NCBI RefSeq assembly: GCF_004683965.1
Contig: NZ_CP038436.1
Location: 2,418,001 to 2,482,000, forward strand
Length of the DNA stretch: 64,000 nt
Direction: 5' to 3'
From: Nocardioides seonyuensis
Lineage (GTDB): Bacteria > Actinomycetota > Actinomycetes > Propionibacteriales > Nocardioidaceae
Below, one piece after another: positions 7,757-15,899 of this stretch; the stretch's first letter is position 1; each line of letters starts with the position of its first letter. The notes under the pieces are model-generated. The model had not been told where the DNA came from. It made no database searches and saw nothing but the letters and a program-made list of their open reading frames with translations. The translations under genes were made by a program, and so were the position numbers.

Positions 7757-8251
7757 GAGCTTGCCCTGCGCAACACCCGGCAGATCCACGACGCGTTCGC
7801 TCCGCTGGCACCCTCGCGGATGTACGCGCGCGGCGGTGACGGCGTCGACGTACGTTTCGTGCCCTGCTCGGTCGACGATGCCATCGAGACGGCCGACGAC
7901 TGCGTCGACCAGCTCCTCGACGACGGCTGGGGTTCCGCCGACGTGTGCCTGCTGACCACCGGGCACCGCCACCCCGTGCAGGTCGAGCGCACGGACTTCC
8001 ACGACCAGGACGGTTACTGGGGCACGTGGTGGGACGACGACGTCTTCTATGGCCACGTCCTCGGGTGCAAGGGGCTCGAGCGGCGTGTGGTTGTGCTCTG
8101 CCTCAACGAGGACGGCAGCCGGGACCGTGCCCGCGAGCGGTTGTACGTCGGCATGTCGCGCGCGACCGACGTACTCGTCGTGGTGGGTGACCCTGAAGCG
8201 GTGCGTCGCGTAGCTGGTGAGGACGTCGCGCGTCGGTTGGGGGTTTCGTGA
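7757..8251 (+). pseudogene. UvrD/Rep-type helicase remnant (5' truncated)
   Basis: Only the C-terminal part of a superfamily 1 helicase remains. The frame opens after a TAG with LALRNTRQIHDAF, a typical helicase motif ('RNTRQI'). It ends with YGHVLGCKGLERRVVVLCL and RERLYVGMSRATDVLVVVGD, the UvrD_C_2 region (motifs V-VI). Roughly the first two-thirds of the gene, including Walker A and B, are absent. An ATG at 7820 could start a 143-residue product, but it would have no ATPase site. The cut marks the junction between accessory DNA and the ancestral chromosome. Confidence 0.75.
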
Positions 8252-8345
8252 CGGTCGCTGCGCGACCTCCTCAACCAGCGGGTGCGATGCGCTGCGCGAC
8301 CTCCTCAACCAGCGGGTGCGATGTGGGCGACCTCCTCAACCACCG
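8242..8345. repeat. Tandem copies of a hairpin repeat (GGTCGC stem subtype)
   Basis: A repeat beginning GGTTTCGTGAC overlaps the helicase-remnant stop. It contains the stem GGTCGC-TGC-GCGACC and ends CTCCTCAACCAGCGG. Two shorter copies follow at 8296 and 8327, each with GCGACCTCCTCAACCA. The same layout recurs at 10.6, 15.9, 29.1 and 32.0 kb with different but still paired stem bases. Confidence 0.75.
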
Positions 8346-8348
8346 GAG

Positions 8349-8828
8349 TCAGGAGTCGAACGCCTCAACGTTCGCCCGTCCTTCGGTGGCCAGGATCAGC
8401 GAGATCCAGCCGTCGGTGCCGCGCAGCCTGCGGCTGGTGGCGTCCGTGACGACGTAGCGGCCGACGAACCGATGCGTGACGACGTAGGTGGCGTCGGCGA
8501 ACTCGCCGCACACCTCGCCGACGGCGTCGAGACGCATCGACCGCTTCGGGGAGGTCACCTCGAGCGTGCCGGTGGCGGGCTCGCAGGATCCGGGTGCGGG
8601 CAGTGCCCCGTCGTCGGCGGTCAGCGTGGCGACGTACGTGCCGTCGAACTGACTGCCCGTGACGGAGCCGACGAGTTGCGCGCTGCCGGCTGAGTCGAGC
8701 GCGTACGTGCCGACGCCGGTGCCCTGGAGGTCCACGAGGGGCTTCGGTGCGGCGAAGGCGGGTGAGGCCCCCGCCGTGAGGGCGAGCGCTGCAAGAGTGA
8801 CCACGGTGGCGGCGATGCTTCGTGTCAT
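8349..8828 (-). CDS. Secreted hypothetical protein under SARP-type promoter
   Basis: This 159-residue exported protein has a Sec signal peptide (MTRSIAATVVTLAALALTAG, cleavage after ASPAFA). The mature domain is a small beta-rich protein with two cysteines (GSCEPATG and EVCGEF) that could pair. No family was recognised. The start at 8828 is supported by AGGAG eight bases upstream; a longer frame exists but would put the signal peptide internally. Upstream at 8870-8913 is a SARP-like operator with a properly spaced -10, so it is probably co-regulated with the two FAD oxidases downstream of the SARP gene. Confidence 0.65.
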   Translation of the reverse strand: MTRSIAATVVTLAALALTAGASPAFAAPKPLVDLQGTGVGTYALDSAGSAQLVGSVTGSQFDGTYVATLTADDGALPAPGSCEPATGTLEVTSPKRSMRLDAVGEVCGEFADATYVVTHRFVGRYVVTDATSRRLRGTDGWISLILATEGRANVEAFDS

Positions 8829-8869
8829 GGGTGATGCTCCTGGTTCGAGTGGTGGTGATGTCGGACCAG

Positions 8870-8913
8870 AACGTGTCACTCGCCGCTTGACCCGGACTTG
8901 AGGCCGACTTGAG
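8870..8913 (-). promoter_or_regulatory. SARP-type operator/promoter A
   Basis: Read on the minus strand, three heptads lie exactly 11 bp apart: CTCAAGT (8907-8913), CTCAAGT (8896-8902) and GTCAAGC (8885-8891). Nine bases later comes CACGTT (8870-8875) as -10. SARP activators bind direct heptads with 11 bp period placed just upstream of the -10. The start codon of the secreted protein is about 42 bp downstream. The same layout occurs at 12614 and 14083. Confidence 0.7.
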
Positions 8914-8943
8914 CGCCGCTCCGCCGAGCGAGACGCTTGAGAC

Positions 8944-9477
8944 ATGACCGAGGAACAGCCCTACGAGGTCGTCGAAGAGCACCCCGACTTCGAGGTGCGG
9001 TGGTATCCCGAGCACGTCGTGGCCGAGACACGCGTGCAGGGATCGTTCGAGAGCGTCGGGAACAAGGCGTTCATGCGGTTGGTGGGGTACATCGGCGGGC
9101 GGAACACCGAATCGACGAAGGTGGCCATGACCGCCCCGGTGCTCCAGGAGCCCGACGAGCTGGGAGAGGGGCGGTACGTCGTCAGCTTCGTGATGCCGTC
9201 GGGCTTCGTCCCGGAGGATTCCCCGGAACCCACGAATCCGGACGTGCGGCTGCGCAGCGTCCCGGCGCACTGGGCAGCTGCCCGGAGGTTCTCCGGGCGT
9301 TGGTCGCGGGGACGTTATGAGGAGCACGCCAAGCGCCTCACGGAGGCCTTGGAGTCAGTCGGGCTCGAGGTGGACGGCCCTCTCCGGTTCGCGCGATTCG
9401 ACCCACCCTGGACGCCGTGGTTCATGAGGCACAACGAGGTCGTCGCACCGCTGCGGCCTCTCCCCGAGCAGGACTGA
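8944..9477 (+). CDS. SOUL-family heme-binding protein
   Basis: This 177-residue SOUL/HBP domain protein has the diagnostic sequence order: PYEVVEEHPDFEVRWYPEHVVAET near the start, FMRLVGYIGGRN, STKVAMTAPVLQE (the family's 'KIAMTAPV' motif), then SFVMPSGF and a final HNEVVAPL. SOUL proteins are soluble and bind tetrapyrroles; bacterial functions are poorly defined. It is transcribed away from the secreted-protein gene, and a SARP-type operator lies between them, pointing toward the other gene. Length is normal and the gene appears intact. Confidence 0.85.
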   Translation: MTEEQPYEVVEEHPDFEVRWYPEHVVAETRVQGSFESVGNKAFMRLVGYIGGRNTESTKVAMTAPVLQEPDELGEGRYVVSFVMPSGFVPEDSPEPTNPDVRLRSVPAHWAAARRFSGRWSRGRYEEHAKRLTEALESVGLEVDGPLRFARFDPPWTPWFMRHNEVVAPLRPLPEQD

Positions 9478-9491
9478 CCAAGTACTCCGGG

Positions 9492-10061
9492 TCAGCGCTC
9501 GCCGGTGGCGTCCAGCACCTGCGCGGTGGTGACCACCGTCGCGAACTCGCCGCTGAGGTTGGTCGCCGTCGCCCGGACGAGCTCCTCGGCGGTGAGCCAC
9601 TCGCCGTCCGGCGCCTGGCGGTCGAACGTGTGCGTCGCGTCGACGACGAACGCGACGTCGTACCCCAGGTTGCCACCGACCCGGGCGGTGGTCTCGCAGC
9701 AGTGGTTGGTCGTGATGCCGCAGACGGCGATGCCGCCGATGGACTGGCTGCGCAGCCACTGGTCGAGGTCGGGCTCGCCGTGGAAGGAGGAGTTCACGCC
9801 CTTGGTCACGAACAGGTCGGGCTCGTGGGCGACGAGGTAGTCCTTGAGGGCGTGCCCAGGAGACTCGGGGTGGAGAGGCGACTCGGGGTTGGCGGAGGCG
9901 TGCTGCACGTAGACCAGCGGCCAACCGCGCGCCGCCCACTGCTCGACGAGGGCAGCGATGTTGTCGTCGCACGCCGGGTTGTCGCGCCGGCCCCACCACG
10001 GGTCGTCGAAGCCCTGCTGCACGTCCACCACGACGAGGGCGCGAGGGTCCTGGGTGCTCAC
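9492..10061 (-). CDS. Isochorismatase-family cysteine hydrolase
   Basis: This 189-residue protein has the isochorismatase/nicotinamidase fold. The catalytic Asp is in ALVVVDVQQGF, the Lys in VTKGVNSSF, and the Cys in GITTNHCCETTARVGGNLGYD, the standard cis-peptide and nucleophile loop. The substrate cannot be assigned; family members hydrolyse isochorismate, nicotinamide or other amides. The GTG start at 10061 overlaps the TGA of the upstream SRPBCC gene (GTGA), so the two form a coupled pair. Confidence 0.82.
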   Translation of the reverse strand: MSTQDPRALVVVDVQQGFDDPWWGRRDNPACDDNIAALVEQWAARGWPLVYVQHASANPESPLHPESPGHALKDYLVAHEPDLFVTKGVNSSFHGEPDLDQWLRSQSIGGIAVCGITTNHCCETTARVGGNLGYDVAFVVDATHTFDRQAPDGEWLTAEELVRATATNLSGEFATVVTTAQVLDATGER

Positions 10062-10522
10062 GACTGCGCCGTGTCGCCGGGATGCTCGCCGGAGGAGCGC
10101 CTCGCGCACTCCTCGGCCAAGGCCTGGTTCATGGCGTCGAAACCGTCAGCGGTCGCCGCGAGGGTCTTGCCCAGCAGCGGGACCAGCAGTCCGCGGAACG
10201 TCTCGGAGTGCACGAACCGCGTGCCCGCCGCCGTCGGCTCCAGCCGCAGCTCGTGCAGGCCGTCGAAGACGCCGGGCACCCCGAGTCGTCCCAGCCAGCG
10301 CAGGGCCCTGCCCGGCTCGACGGTGACCACGCGCGGCCGGAACGTCATCGCCCGTCCTCCCGGAGGCTGGATCCGCACCTCCAGGCGCTCGCCGACGGCG
10401 AGGCGACCCGAGAGCTTGGTGACGAACGGGTTCCAACGCTCGTAGCTGTCGGTGTCCGCGAGCACCGACCAGACGGCCTCGGGCGTGGCGGGGATGTCGA
10501 GCGTGCGGGTGATCTGCTTCAT
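10058..10522 (-). CDS. SRPBCC-family protein
   Basis: This 154-residue START/Bet v1-like (SRPBCC) protein begins ITRTLDIPATPEAVWSVLAD and continues with SYERWNPFVTKLSG and PGRALRWLGRLGVPGVFDG, which is the polyketide_cyc2/COG4891 pattern. These domains bind hydrophobic ligands in a cavity; many have no known reaction. The ATG at 10522 follows AGGAAG. The frame continues upstream through the repeat array, which is not a credible extension. Its stop overlaps the GTG of the isochorismatase gene. Confidence 0.8.
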   Translation of the reverse strand: MKQITRTLDIPATPEAVWSVLADTDSYERWNPFVTKLSGRLAVGERLEVRIQPPGGRAMTFRPRVVTVEPGRALRWLGRLGVPGVFDGLHELRLEPTAAGTRFVHSETFRGLLVPLLGKTLAATADGFDAMNQALAEECARRSSGEHPGDTAQS

Positions 10523-10560
10523 GTCGGTGACTTCCTCTGTGGATGGGGTGAGGGTACGGC

Positions 10561-10697
10561 GTGGTCTCGTGACACGACTTCGTCGTTCCTCGACCAGCGG
10601 GGGGTGGCGTGGTCTCGTGACACGACTTCGTCGTTCCTCGACCAGCGGGGGGTGGCGTGGTCTCGTGACACGACTTCGTCGTTCCTCGGCCAGCGGG
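10561..10697. repeat. Three tandem 48 bp copies of hairpin repeat
   Basis: Copies start at 10563, 10611 and 10659. Each holds GGTCTCGTGACACGACTT followed by CGTCGTTCCTCGACCAGCGG; the third has one mismatch. The core ACGAC-TTC-GTCGT forms a hairpin. The array fills most of the gap between the SRPBCC start and the SARP gene. There are no unique spacers, so this is not a CRISPR. Confidence 0.85.
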
Positions 10698-10786
10698 GTT
10701 GCGAGTCGCTGGGCGCCTGCCCAAAATCGGGGGAGCGTCCACCCTCGACCAGCCCTATTCTCGACGAAGGCGACGCGAGGAATGGG

Positions 10787-12664
10787 GTGGACGGACAGCC
10801 GGAACTTCACCTGCACGTGCTCGGCGAGCTCACGGCCACGCGTGACGGCGCGGCCCTGGACCTCGGCGGGCGGCGCCAGCGCGCCGTACTCGCTGCACTG
10901 GTCATCCAGCGGGGCCACGTCGTGCCGGCCGAGACGCTCATCGACTGCGTGTGGGGCGACCAGCCACCCGCCAACGCGAACGGCGCGTTGCAGGCCTACG
11001 TCAGCCACCTGCGTCGCCGTCTCGAGCCTGACGCGACGGCCCGGCAGCGGGAGGGTGTCATCGCCCGCGCCGGTCCGGGCTACGTGCTGAGGCTCCCGCG
11101 CGACGCGGTCGACTCGTGGGCGTTCGAGGCCGCGGTGTCACGCGCAGCCGGCGAGGCACCGGGGGAGGCCGTGTGCACCCTGGACGCCGCGCTCCGGCTG
11201 TGGCGGGGACCGGCGTACGCCGACTACGCGGCCGAGCCGTGGGCGGAGGCGGAGATCTCCCGGCTCACCGAGCTTCGCGGGGTCGCCCGCGAGCGTCTCC
11301 TCGAGACCCGGCTCGAGCTCGGCGAGGCGCAGCTGGTCATCGGCGACCTGGAGGCGCTGGTCGCGGAGGACCCGCTCCGGGAGGAGCGCTGGCGCCTCCT
11401 CGCGCTGGCGCTCTACCGTTCGCACCGCCAGGCCGCGGCGCTGGAGGCCCTCCGCCGAGCCCGTGCGGTCCTCGCCGACGAGCTCGGTGTCGATCCCGGA
11501 GCCGCCCTGCGCTCCCTCGAGGCGGAGGTGCTGGCACAGTCGCCCGACCTCGACGGTCCGAGACCCGCAGCGGCCACGACCGACGCGATCCCAGTTCCCC
11601 GCCCTCGCACCCCCGACGGCCTGGTGGACCGGGAGCGCGAGATGGCCCTGCTGAGGTCGAGGCTCGACGACCTCGCCGACGGCGCGTCCGGGTGCCTGCT
11701 GCTCGAGGGCCCTGCGGGGATCGGCAAGACCCGTTTGCTCGACGAGCTGCGCCGCCTGGCCGTCGCCGCCGGCCTGTGGGTGCGCTCGGCGCGGAGCAGC
11801 GCGCTGGAGCAGGACTTCGAGTGGGGAGTGGTCCGCCAGCTGTTCGGCACCGGCGCCGAGGACGTGCTGGGCCGCGAGGAGCGCTTCGCCGTGCTGCGCG
11901 GGCTCTGCGACGTGACCACGCGGCTCGCCGAGGAAGCACCGTTCGTGCTCTGCGTCGACGACGTCCAGCGGTGCGACGAGGCCTCGCTCCAGTTCCTGGC
12001 CTACCTGGTCCGGCGCCTCGATGGGCTTTCCGTGCTGGTGGTGCTGGCGATGCGCACCGGCGAGCCCCGCCAGGCCGACGACCTCGCCGAGCTGGTCGCC
12101 GACGAGACCGTGACCGTCGTACGCCCCGCGCCTCTCACCGAGCAGGGCACCGGGGCGCTGGTGACCGACCGGCTCGGCCGCGGCGCCGACGCGTTCGTGG
12201 CCACCTGCCACCGGATGACCGCGGGCAACCCGCTGTTCCTGCGCCAGCTGCTCCGGGCACTGGCGGACGAGGGCGTGTCGCCGGACGTGTCGCACGTCGA
12301 CACGGTCAGGGCGGTGGGGTCGCGGGCGGTCACCTCGCTGGTCACGCTCCGCCTGCGCCGGATGCCGGCGACGGTCACGACCGTCGCACGCGCGGTCGCC
12401 GTGCTCGGTCCGGACGCCGACCTGGTGTCGGTGACCGACCTCGCCCGACAGTCCGAGGAGGAGGTCGCGGCCGCCCTCGACCTCCTGGCCCGCAGCGAGA
12501 TCCTCGTCGACGGCCCCCCGCTCGACTTCGTCAACCCGCTGGTGCGCGACGCCATCCATGCCGACATCCCCACGGGCGAGCGAGCGCTGCTGCGCGAGCG
12601 GATGAACCGTCGGCTCAAGTCATCCTCAAGTTCCCCCAGCCATGCTGGGGCGTCCCGACCCTGA
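10787..12664 (+). CDS. SARP-family regulator with AAA+ ATPase domain
   Basis: This 625-residue activator has an OmpR-like winged helix (HLHVLGELTATRDGAAL through VSHLRRRLEPD, about 8-95), then a bacterial transcriptional activation domain (BTAD, about 105-245), then an AAA ATPase with Walker A LEGPAGIGKTRLL (about 306-318) and Walker B PFVLCVDDVQ. It ends soon after the ATPase, without the TPR/LuxR tail often seen in large SARPs. Its last 20 codons (LKSSSSSPSHAGASRP) overlap the operator of the next gene. GTG 10787 is chosen because GAGGAA precedes it. The likely targets are the three heptad promoters nearby. Confidence 0.82.
   Translation: MDGQPELHLHVLGELTATRDGAALDLGGRRQRAVLAALVIQRGHVVPAETLIDCVWGDQPPANANGALQAYVSHLRRRLEPDATARQREGVIARAGPGYVLRLPRDAVDSWAFEAAVSRAAGEAPGEAVCTLDAALRLWRGPAYADYAAEPWAEAEISRLTELRGVARERLLETRLELGEAQLVIGDLEALVAEDPLREERWRLLALALYRSHRQAAALEALRRARAVLADELGVDPGAALRSLEAEVLAQSPDLDGPRPAAATTDAIPVPRPRTPDGLVDREREMALLRSRLDDLADGASGCLLLEGPAGIGKTRLLDELRRLAVAAGLWVRSARSSALEQDFEWGVVRQLFGTGAEDVLGREERFAVLRGLCDVTTRLAEEAPFVLCVDDVQRCDEASLQFLAYLVRRLDGLSVLVVLAMRTGEPRQADDLAELVADETVTVVRPAPLTEQGTGALVTDRLGRGADAFVATCHRMTAGNPLFLRQLLRALADEGVSPDVSHVDTVRAVGSRAVTSLVTLRLRRMPATVTTVARAVAVLGPDADLVSVTDLARQSEEEVAAALDLLARSEILVDGPPLDFVNPLVRDAIHADIPTGERALLRERMNRRLKSSSSSPSHAGASRP
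12614..12646 (+). promoter_or_regulatory. SARP-type operator/promoter B
   Basis: Heptads CTCAAGT at 12614 and 12625 are 11 bp apart. After nine bases comes CATGCT (12641-12646) as -10, the same spacing as promoters A and C. The site lies inside the last codons of the SARP gene and implies a transcript start near 12653. The FAD-oxidase start must therefore be downstream of the ATG at 12642. Confidence 0.68.
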
Positions 12665-12665
12665 G

Positions 12666-14069
12666 GTGGTGCCGGTGCCAGAGTCCACGCCCCTTGCTGG
12701 GCCCCTCCCGCCCGCCGACGCCGAGGCGTTGCGCGGGCTGGCCGGCGGCGCCATCCACCTGCCGGGGGACCCGCTGTACGACGAGGCGCGGATGCCCTGG
12801 AACCTCCAGGTCGACGAGCACCCCGCCGCGGTCGCCTACCCGGCCGACCCGCACGAGGTGTCCCGGATAGTCCGTGCCGCCGCCGCGTCCGGCCTCCGGG
12901 TCGCGCCCCAGGGGACCGGGCACGGCGCCCCGCCGCTGGCGGGACGGCTCGGGGATGCCGTGCTCCTGAAGACCTCGGCGATGACCGGGCTGCGCGTCGA
13001 CGCCGCAGGCCGTACGGCGCGTGCGGAGGCCGGCGTGCTCTGGGGCGACGTCGTCGCGCGCGCCGGCCGGGTCGGGCTGGCGGGGCAGCACATGTCCAGC
13101 CCGGGCGTCGGGGTCATCGGCTCCTCGCTCGGTGGCGGGGTGAGCTGGTACTCCCGCCAGCACGGACTGCAGTGCAGCGCGGTCACGGCTGTCGAGCTGG
13201 TGCTCGCGGACGGGACCTTCGTGCGCGCCACCGAGGACCAGGACGCCGACCTGCTGTGGGCGGCGCGCGGCGGCAGCGGTGGCTTCGGCGTCGTGACCGC
13301 GTTGGAGTTCGACCTGCTGCCGGTGCGGACGGCGTACGCCGGGATGCTCGCGTGGGACTGGCGGCACGCCCAGCGTGTCCTCACCGCCTGGGGGGAGTGG
13401 ACCGCTGACGCGCCCGAGTCGGTGACGAGCGTGGCTCGGATCTTCCAGGTGCCAGACATCGAGTGGCTGCCCGGCCAGCTGCGCGCCCGCAAGATGGTCA
13501 TGCTCGACGCGGTGGTGCTGGGCGATCCCGATGCGGGGGCGCGTGCCATCGCCCCGCTGCGAGCGCTGAGGCCCGAGGTCGACACGTTCGCCGAGATGCC
13601 TGCCGCGGAGGTCGCACACCTGCAGCTCGATCCCCAGGAGCCCACGGCGGTCTACGCCAACAGCGTGCTGGTCGAGGGCTTCCCGGCGAGCGCGGTCGAC
13701 GCTCTCGTCGCCGCCGCCGGCCCCGGGTCGGGCAGCAACCTCCTCTTCGTGGAGCTGCGCCAGCTCGGCGGTGCCCTGGCGCGGCCCTCGCCCCGGGGCG
13801 GGGCGCTCGACCACCTGCCCGCCGCGTTCCTCGTGCTCGGCGTCGGGCTCGACGTCGGCACCGGGTGGGACGCGGTCCGCGCGGACGCCCTGCGGATCCT
13901 CGACTCGCTGGCCCCATGGTCGTCGCGGGCGTCCTACCTCTCGATGGCCTACGAGGCTGCGGCTCGACGCGGTTTCGCGGCGGCGGCGTACGAGCGGCTC
14001 GTGCGGATTCGTGAGTCTGCGGACCCGAATCAACTGTTTGTGGCGCCTCGCGCGGCTGCACACGACTGA
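12666..14069 (+). CDS. FAD-linked oxidase (PCMH/BBE type) 1
   Basis: This 467-residue oxidoreductase is of the berberine-bridge/PCMH type. The FAD-binding domain shows VAPQGTGHGAPPL (pyrophosphate loop with the FAD-linking His region), SSPGVGVIGSSLGGGVSWYSR and LLWAARGGSGGFGVVTALEFDL. The C-terminus ends RIRESADPNQLF. The substrate is unknown; such enzymes often act in secondary metabolism. GTG 12666 is the likely start because promoter B overlaps the earlier ATG at 12642; GTG 12669 and 12675 are alternatives. It is paralogous to the next gene and shares its promoter type. Confidence 0.78.
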   Translation: MVPVPESTPLAGPLPPADAEALRGLAGGAIHLPGDPLYDEARMPWNLQVDEHPAAVAYPADPHEVSRIVRAAAASGLRVAPQGTGHGAPPLAGRLGDAVLLKTSAMTGLRVDAAGRTARAEAGVLWGDVVARAGRVGLAGQHMSSPGVGVIGSSLGGGVSWYSRQHGLQCSAVTAVELVLADGTFVRATEDQDADLLWAARGGSGGFGVVTALEFDLLPVRTAYAGMLAWDWRHAQRVLTAWGEWTADAPESVTSVARIFQVPDIEWLPGQLRARKMVMLDAVVLGDPDAGARAIAPLRALRPEVDTFAEMPAAEVAHLQLDPQEPTAVYANSVLVEGFPASAVDALVAAAGPGSGSNLLFVELRQLGGALARPSPRGGALDHLPAAFLVLGVGLDVGTGWDAVRADALRILDSLAPWSSRASYLSMAYEAAARRGFAAAAYERLVRIRESADPNQLFVAPRAAAHD

Positions 14070-14082
14070 TTCCGCGGCCTGG

Positions 14083-14126
14083 CTCAAGTCGGCCTCAAGT
14101 CGCCCGCAAGTGCGCGGGTCCACGGT
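14083..14126 (+). promoter_or_regulatory. SARP-type operator/promoter C
   Basis: There are three heptads with an exact 11 bp period: CTCAAGT (14083), CTCAAGT (14094) and CGCAAGT (14105). Nine bases later lies CACGGT (14121-14126) as -10. The oxidase ATG is 36 bp further on, behind GGAGGAAG. The arrangement is the same as at sites A and B. Confidence 0.72.
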
Positions 14127-14161
14127 GTCCCGGTCAACGACACGGAAACACCGGAGGAAGC

Positions 14162-15529
14162 ATGACCATCGCACAGACCAGCACCCGCGACGCCATCCCG
14201 TTCGCTGAGCTGGACGCACTCACGATCGGGACCGTCGCGGTCCCCGGCGACAGGAAGTACGACGCCCTCGTCTCGCCGTGGAACGTCGCCATCCCGGTCC
14301 GGCCCGCGGCCGTCCTCGCGGCGCACGACGCCCAGGACGTCGTCGAGGCCGTGCGGTTCGCGGCCCGCCACGGCATCCGGGTGACCCCGCAGGCCACCGG
14401 CCACGGCCCCATGGCCGAGCTCACCACCGAGCTGCTGGTCACCACCAAGGAGCTCGACGAGGTGGAGATCCACCCCGAGGGCTGGGCGCGCGTCGGAGCG
14501 GGCGTGAAGTGGCTCCGCGTCGTGGAGGCCGCCGCGCCCCACGGCCTGGCGCCGCTGTCGGGCTCGATCACCGACGTCGGCATCGTCGGCTACACGACCG
14601 GCGGCGGGCTCGGGCCGATGGCCCGCAGCTACGGCCTCGCCAGCGACAAGGTGCGGGCGATCGAGGTCGTCACCGGCGACGGCGTGCTGCGCCGGGCGAC
14701 GCCGACGGAGCACCCCGAGCTGTTCTTCGCGCTGCGAGGCGGGAAGGGGATGCTCGGCATCGTCACGGCGATCGAGTTCGACCTGGTGCACCAGCCGAGG
14801 TTCTACGGTGGGTCGCTGTGGTTCGACGGCTCAGACGCGCCTGCCGTCATCGACGCCTGGCGGGCCTGGTCGGCTGAGCTGCCCGAGGCCGGAACGACGT
14901 CGTTCGCGCTGTTCCAGCTGCCCGAGATGGAGGGTGTGCCCCCGATGCTCGCCGGCCGGCTGACGCTGTCGATCCGCTTCGTGTGGACCGGGTCGGCGGC
15001 GGAGGGGGAGCGCTGGTTCGCGGCGATTCGTGCCGCCGCCCCCGTCATCCTCGACGACGTGGCGGAGAAGCCCTACACGGCGATCGACTCGGTCCACACC
15101 GACCCGCTCGACCCGACACCGGCGTATGAGGCCGGCGACGTGCTCACCGACTTCCCACAGGAGGCCGTCGACGCGTTGCTGGCACTGACCGGACCGGGGG
15201 TGGCCTCGCCACAGATCCTGGTCGAGGTGCGCCAGCTGGGTGGAGCCTTCGCCCGGCCGGGGGAGCACCCGAGCGCGTTCGCGTCGCGCGCGGCGGCGTA
15301 CTCGCTGCTCACCGTCGGGATCGCGGAGGTCCCTGGCGTGGAGGAGCACGCCCAGGCGATCCTCGACGCCCTGGAGCCGTGGGTGGGCGGCCACCGGCTG
15401 CCGAACTTCACATTCACGCCGGAGGAGTACGTCGATGCGTACGACGAGGTGACCCTCGCGCGACTGCGTCGGGCTGTTCGCGCCTACGACCCCGACCGCG
15501 TGATGACGATCGGCGGCGTGCTCGGCTGA
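14162..15529 (+). CDS. FAD-linked oxidase (PCMH/BBE type) 2
   Basis: This 455-residue FAD-dependent oxidase is related to the preceding gene. It shows VTPQATGHGPMAEL (FAD-linkage His region), GYTTGGGLGPMARSYGL and FALRGGKGMLGIVTAIEFDL, and ends RAYDPDRVMTIGGVLG. The ATG at 14162 has a strong GGAGGAAG ribosome site. It has its own copy of the SARP-type promoter, so the two oxidases are co-regulated but not strictly one transcript. A strong terminator hairpin follows. The substrate is unknown. Confidence 0.82.
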   Translation: MTIAQTSTRDAIPFAELDALTIGTVAVPGDRKYDALVSPWNVAIPVRPAAVLAAHDAQDVVEAVRFAARHGIRVTPQATGHGPMAELTTELLVTTKELDEVEIHPEGWARVGAGVKWLRVVEAAAPHGLAPLSGSITDVGIVGYTTGGGLGPMARSYGLASDKVRAIEVVTGDGVLRRATPTEHPELFFALRGGKGMLGIVTAIEFDLVHQPRFYGGSLWFDGSDAPAVIDAWRAWSAELPEAGTTSFALFQLPEMEGVPPMLAGRLTLSIRFVWTGSAAEGERWFAAIRAAAPVILDDVAEKPYTAIDSVHTDPLDPTPAYEAGDVLTDFPQEAVDALLALTGPGVASPQILVEVRQLGGAFARPGEHPSAFASRAAAYSLLTVGIAEVPGVEEHAQAILDALEPWVGGHRLPNFTFTPEEYVDAYDEVTLARLRRAVRAYDPDRVMTIGGVLG

Positions 15530-15545
15530 CCGCCCGTCCCCAGGA

Positions 15546-15587
15546 CACGGCTCGTGGCCCCCGGCTCGGCGGGGGACACGAGCCGTG
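15546..15587 (+). terminator. Strong hairpin after FAD oxidase 2
   Basis: An 11 bp perfect stem, CACGGCTCGTG (15546-15556) with CACGAGCCGTG (15577-15587), is extended inward by a CCCCC/GGGGG pair. There is no T-run, as is common for actinobacterial terminators. Confidence 0.75.
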
Positions 15588-15670
15588 CCACATCACCTGT
15601 GTGTCGAGGGCCTCCCGGGAATTTCACCCGATGGCGGACTTCTCACCGTGGAGGCCGCATACTTGAAGGG

Positions 15671-15892
15671 ATGACCAGCTCATACGGCTCACGGCCCAGG
15701 CACCTCCCCAACAGTCCATTCAAACCTCGCGTCGAGCCCGAGGTGGAGGTGTTCGAGATCGGCGACCGCGTCAGCCACGACCTCTACGGCGTCGGCAAGG
15801 TCATTGCTGTCGACAGCCACGCCGTCACGGTGGACTTCGGGTCGCAGACGGTCCGGGTGAAGCCGCCGTACGCGAAGATGCAGCACCTGTAG
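15671..15892 (+). CDS. Small CarD/SH3-like conserved protein
   Basis: This 73-residue protein has a CarD/Tudor-like core: FEIGDRVSHDLYGVGKVIAV then AVTVDFGSQTVRV, the pattern of RNA-polymerase- or helicase-associated SH3-like domains. The N-terminus (YGSRPRHLPNSPFKPRVEP) is conserved in many actinobacteria but has no assigned role. The ATG at 15671 follows GAAGGG. Two hairpin repeats lie just downstream. Function unknown; the fold is plausible. Confidence 0.72.
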   Translation: MTSSYGSRPRHLPNSPFKPRVEPEVEVFEIGDRVSHDLYGVGKVIAVDSHAVTVDFGSQTVRVKPPYAKMQHL

Positions 15893-15899
15893 GTCCGCG

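Noticed and set aside
10561..10697. Three regular repeats that could be taken for a CRISPR array
   Set aside because: The units are direct tandem copies with the same 10 bp linker each time, so there are no unique spacers, and there are no cas genes.
12642..12665. ATG at 12642 as start of FAD oxidase 1
   Set aside because: It lies inside the -10 of promoter B and has no ribosome site; a GTG at 12666 or just after fits the promoter spacing.
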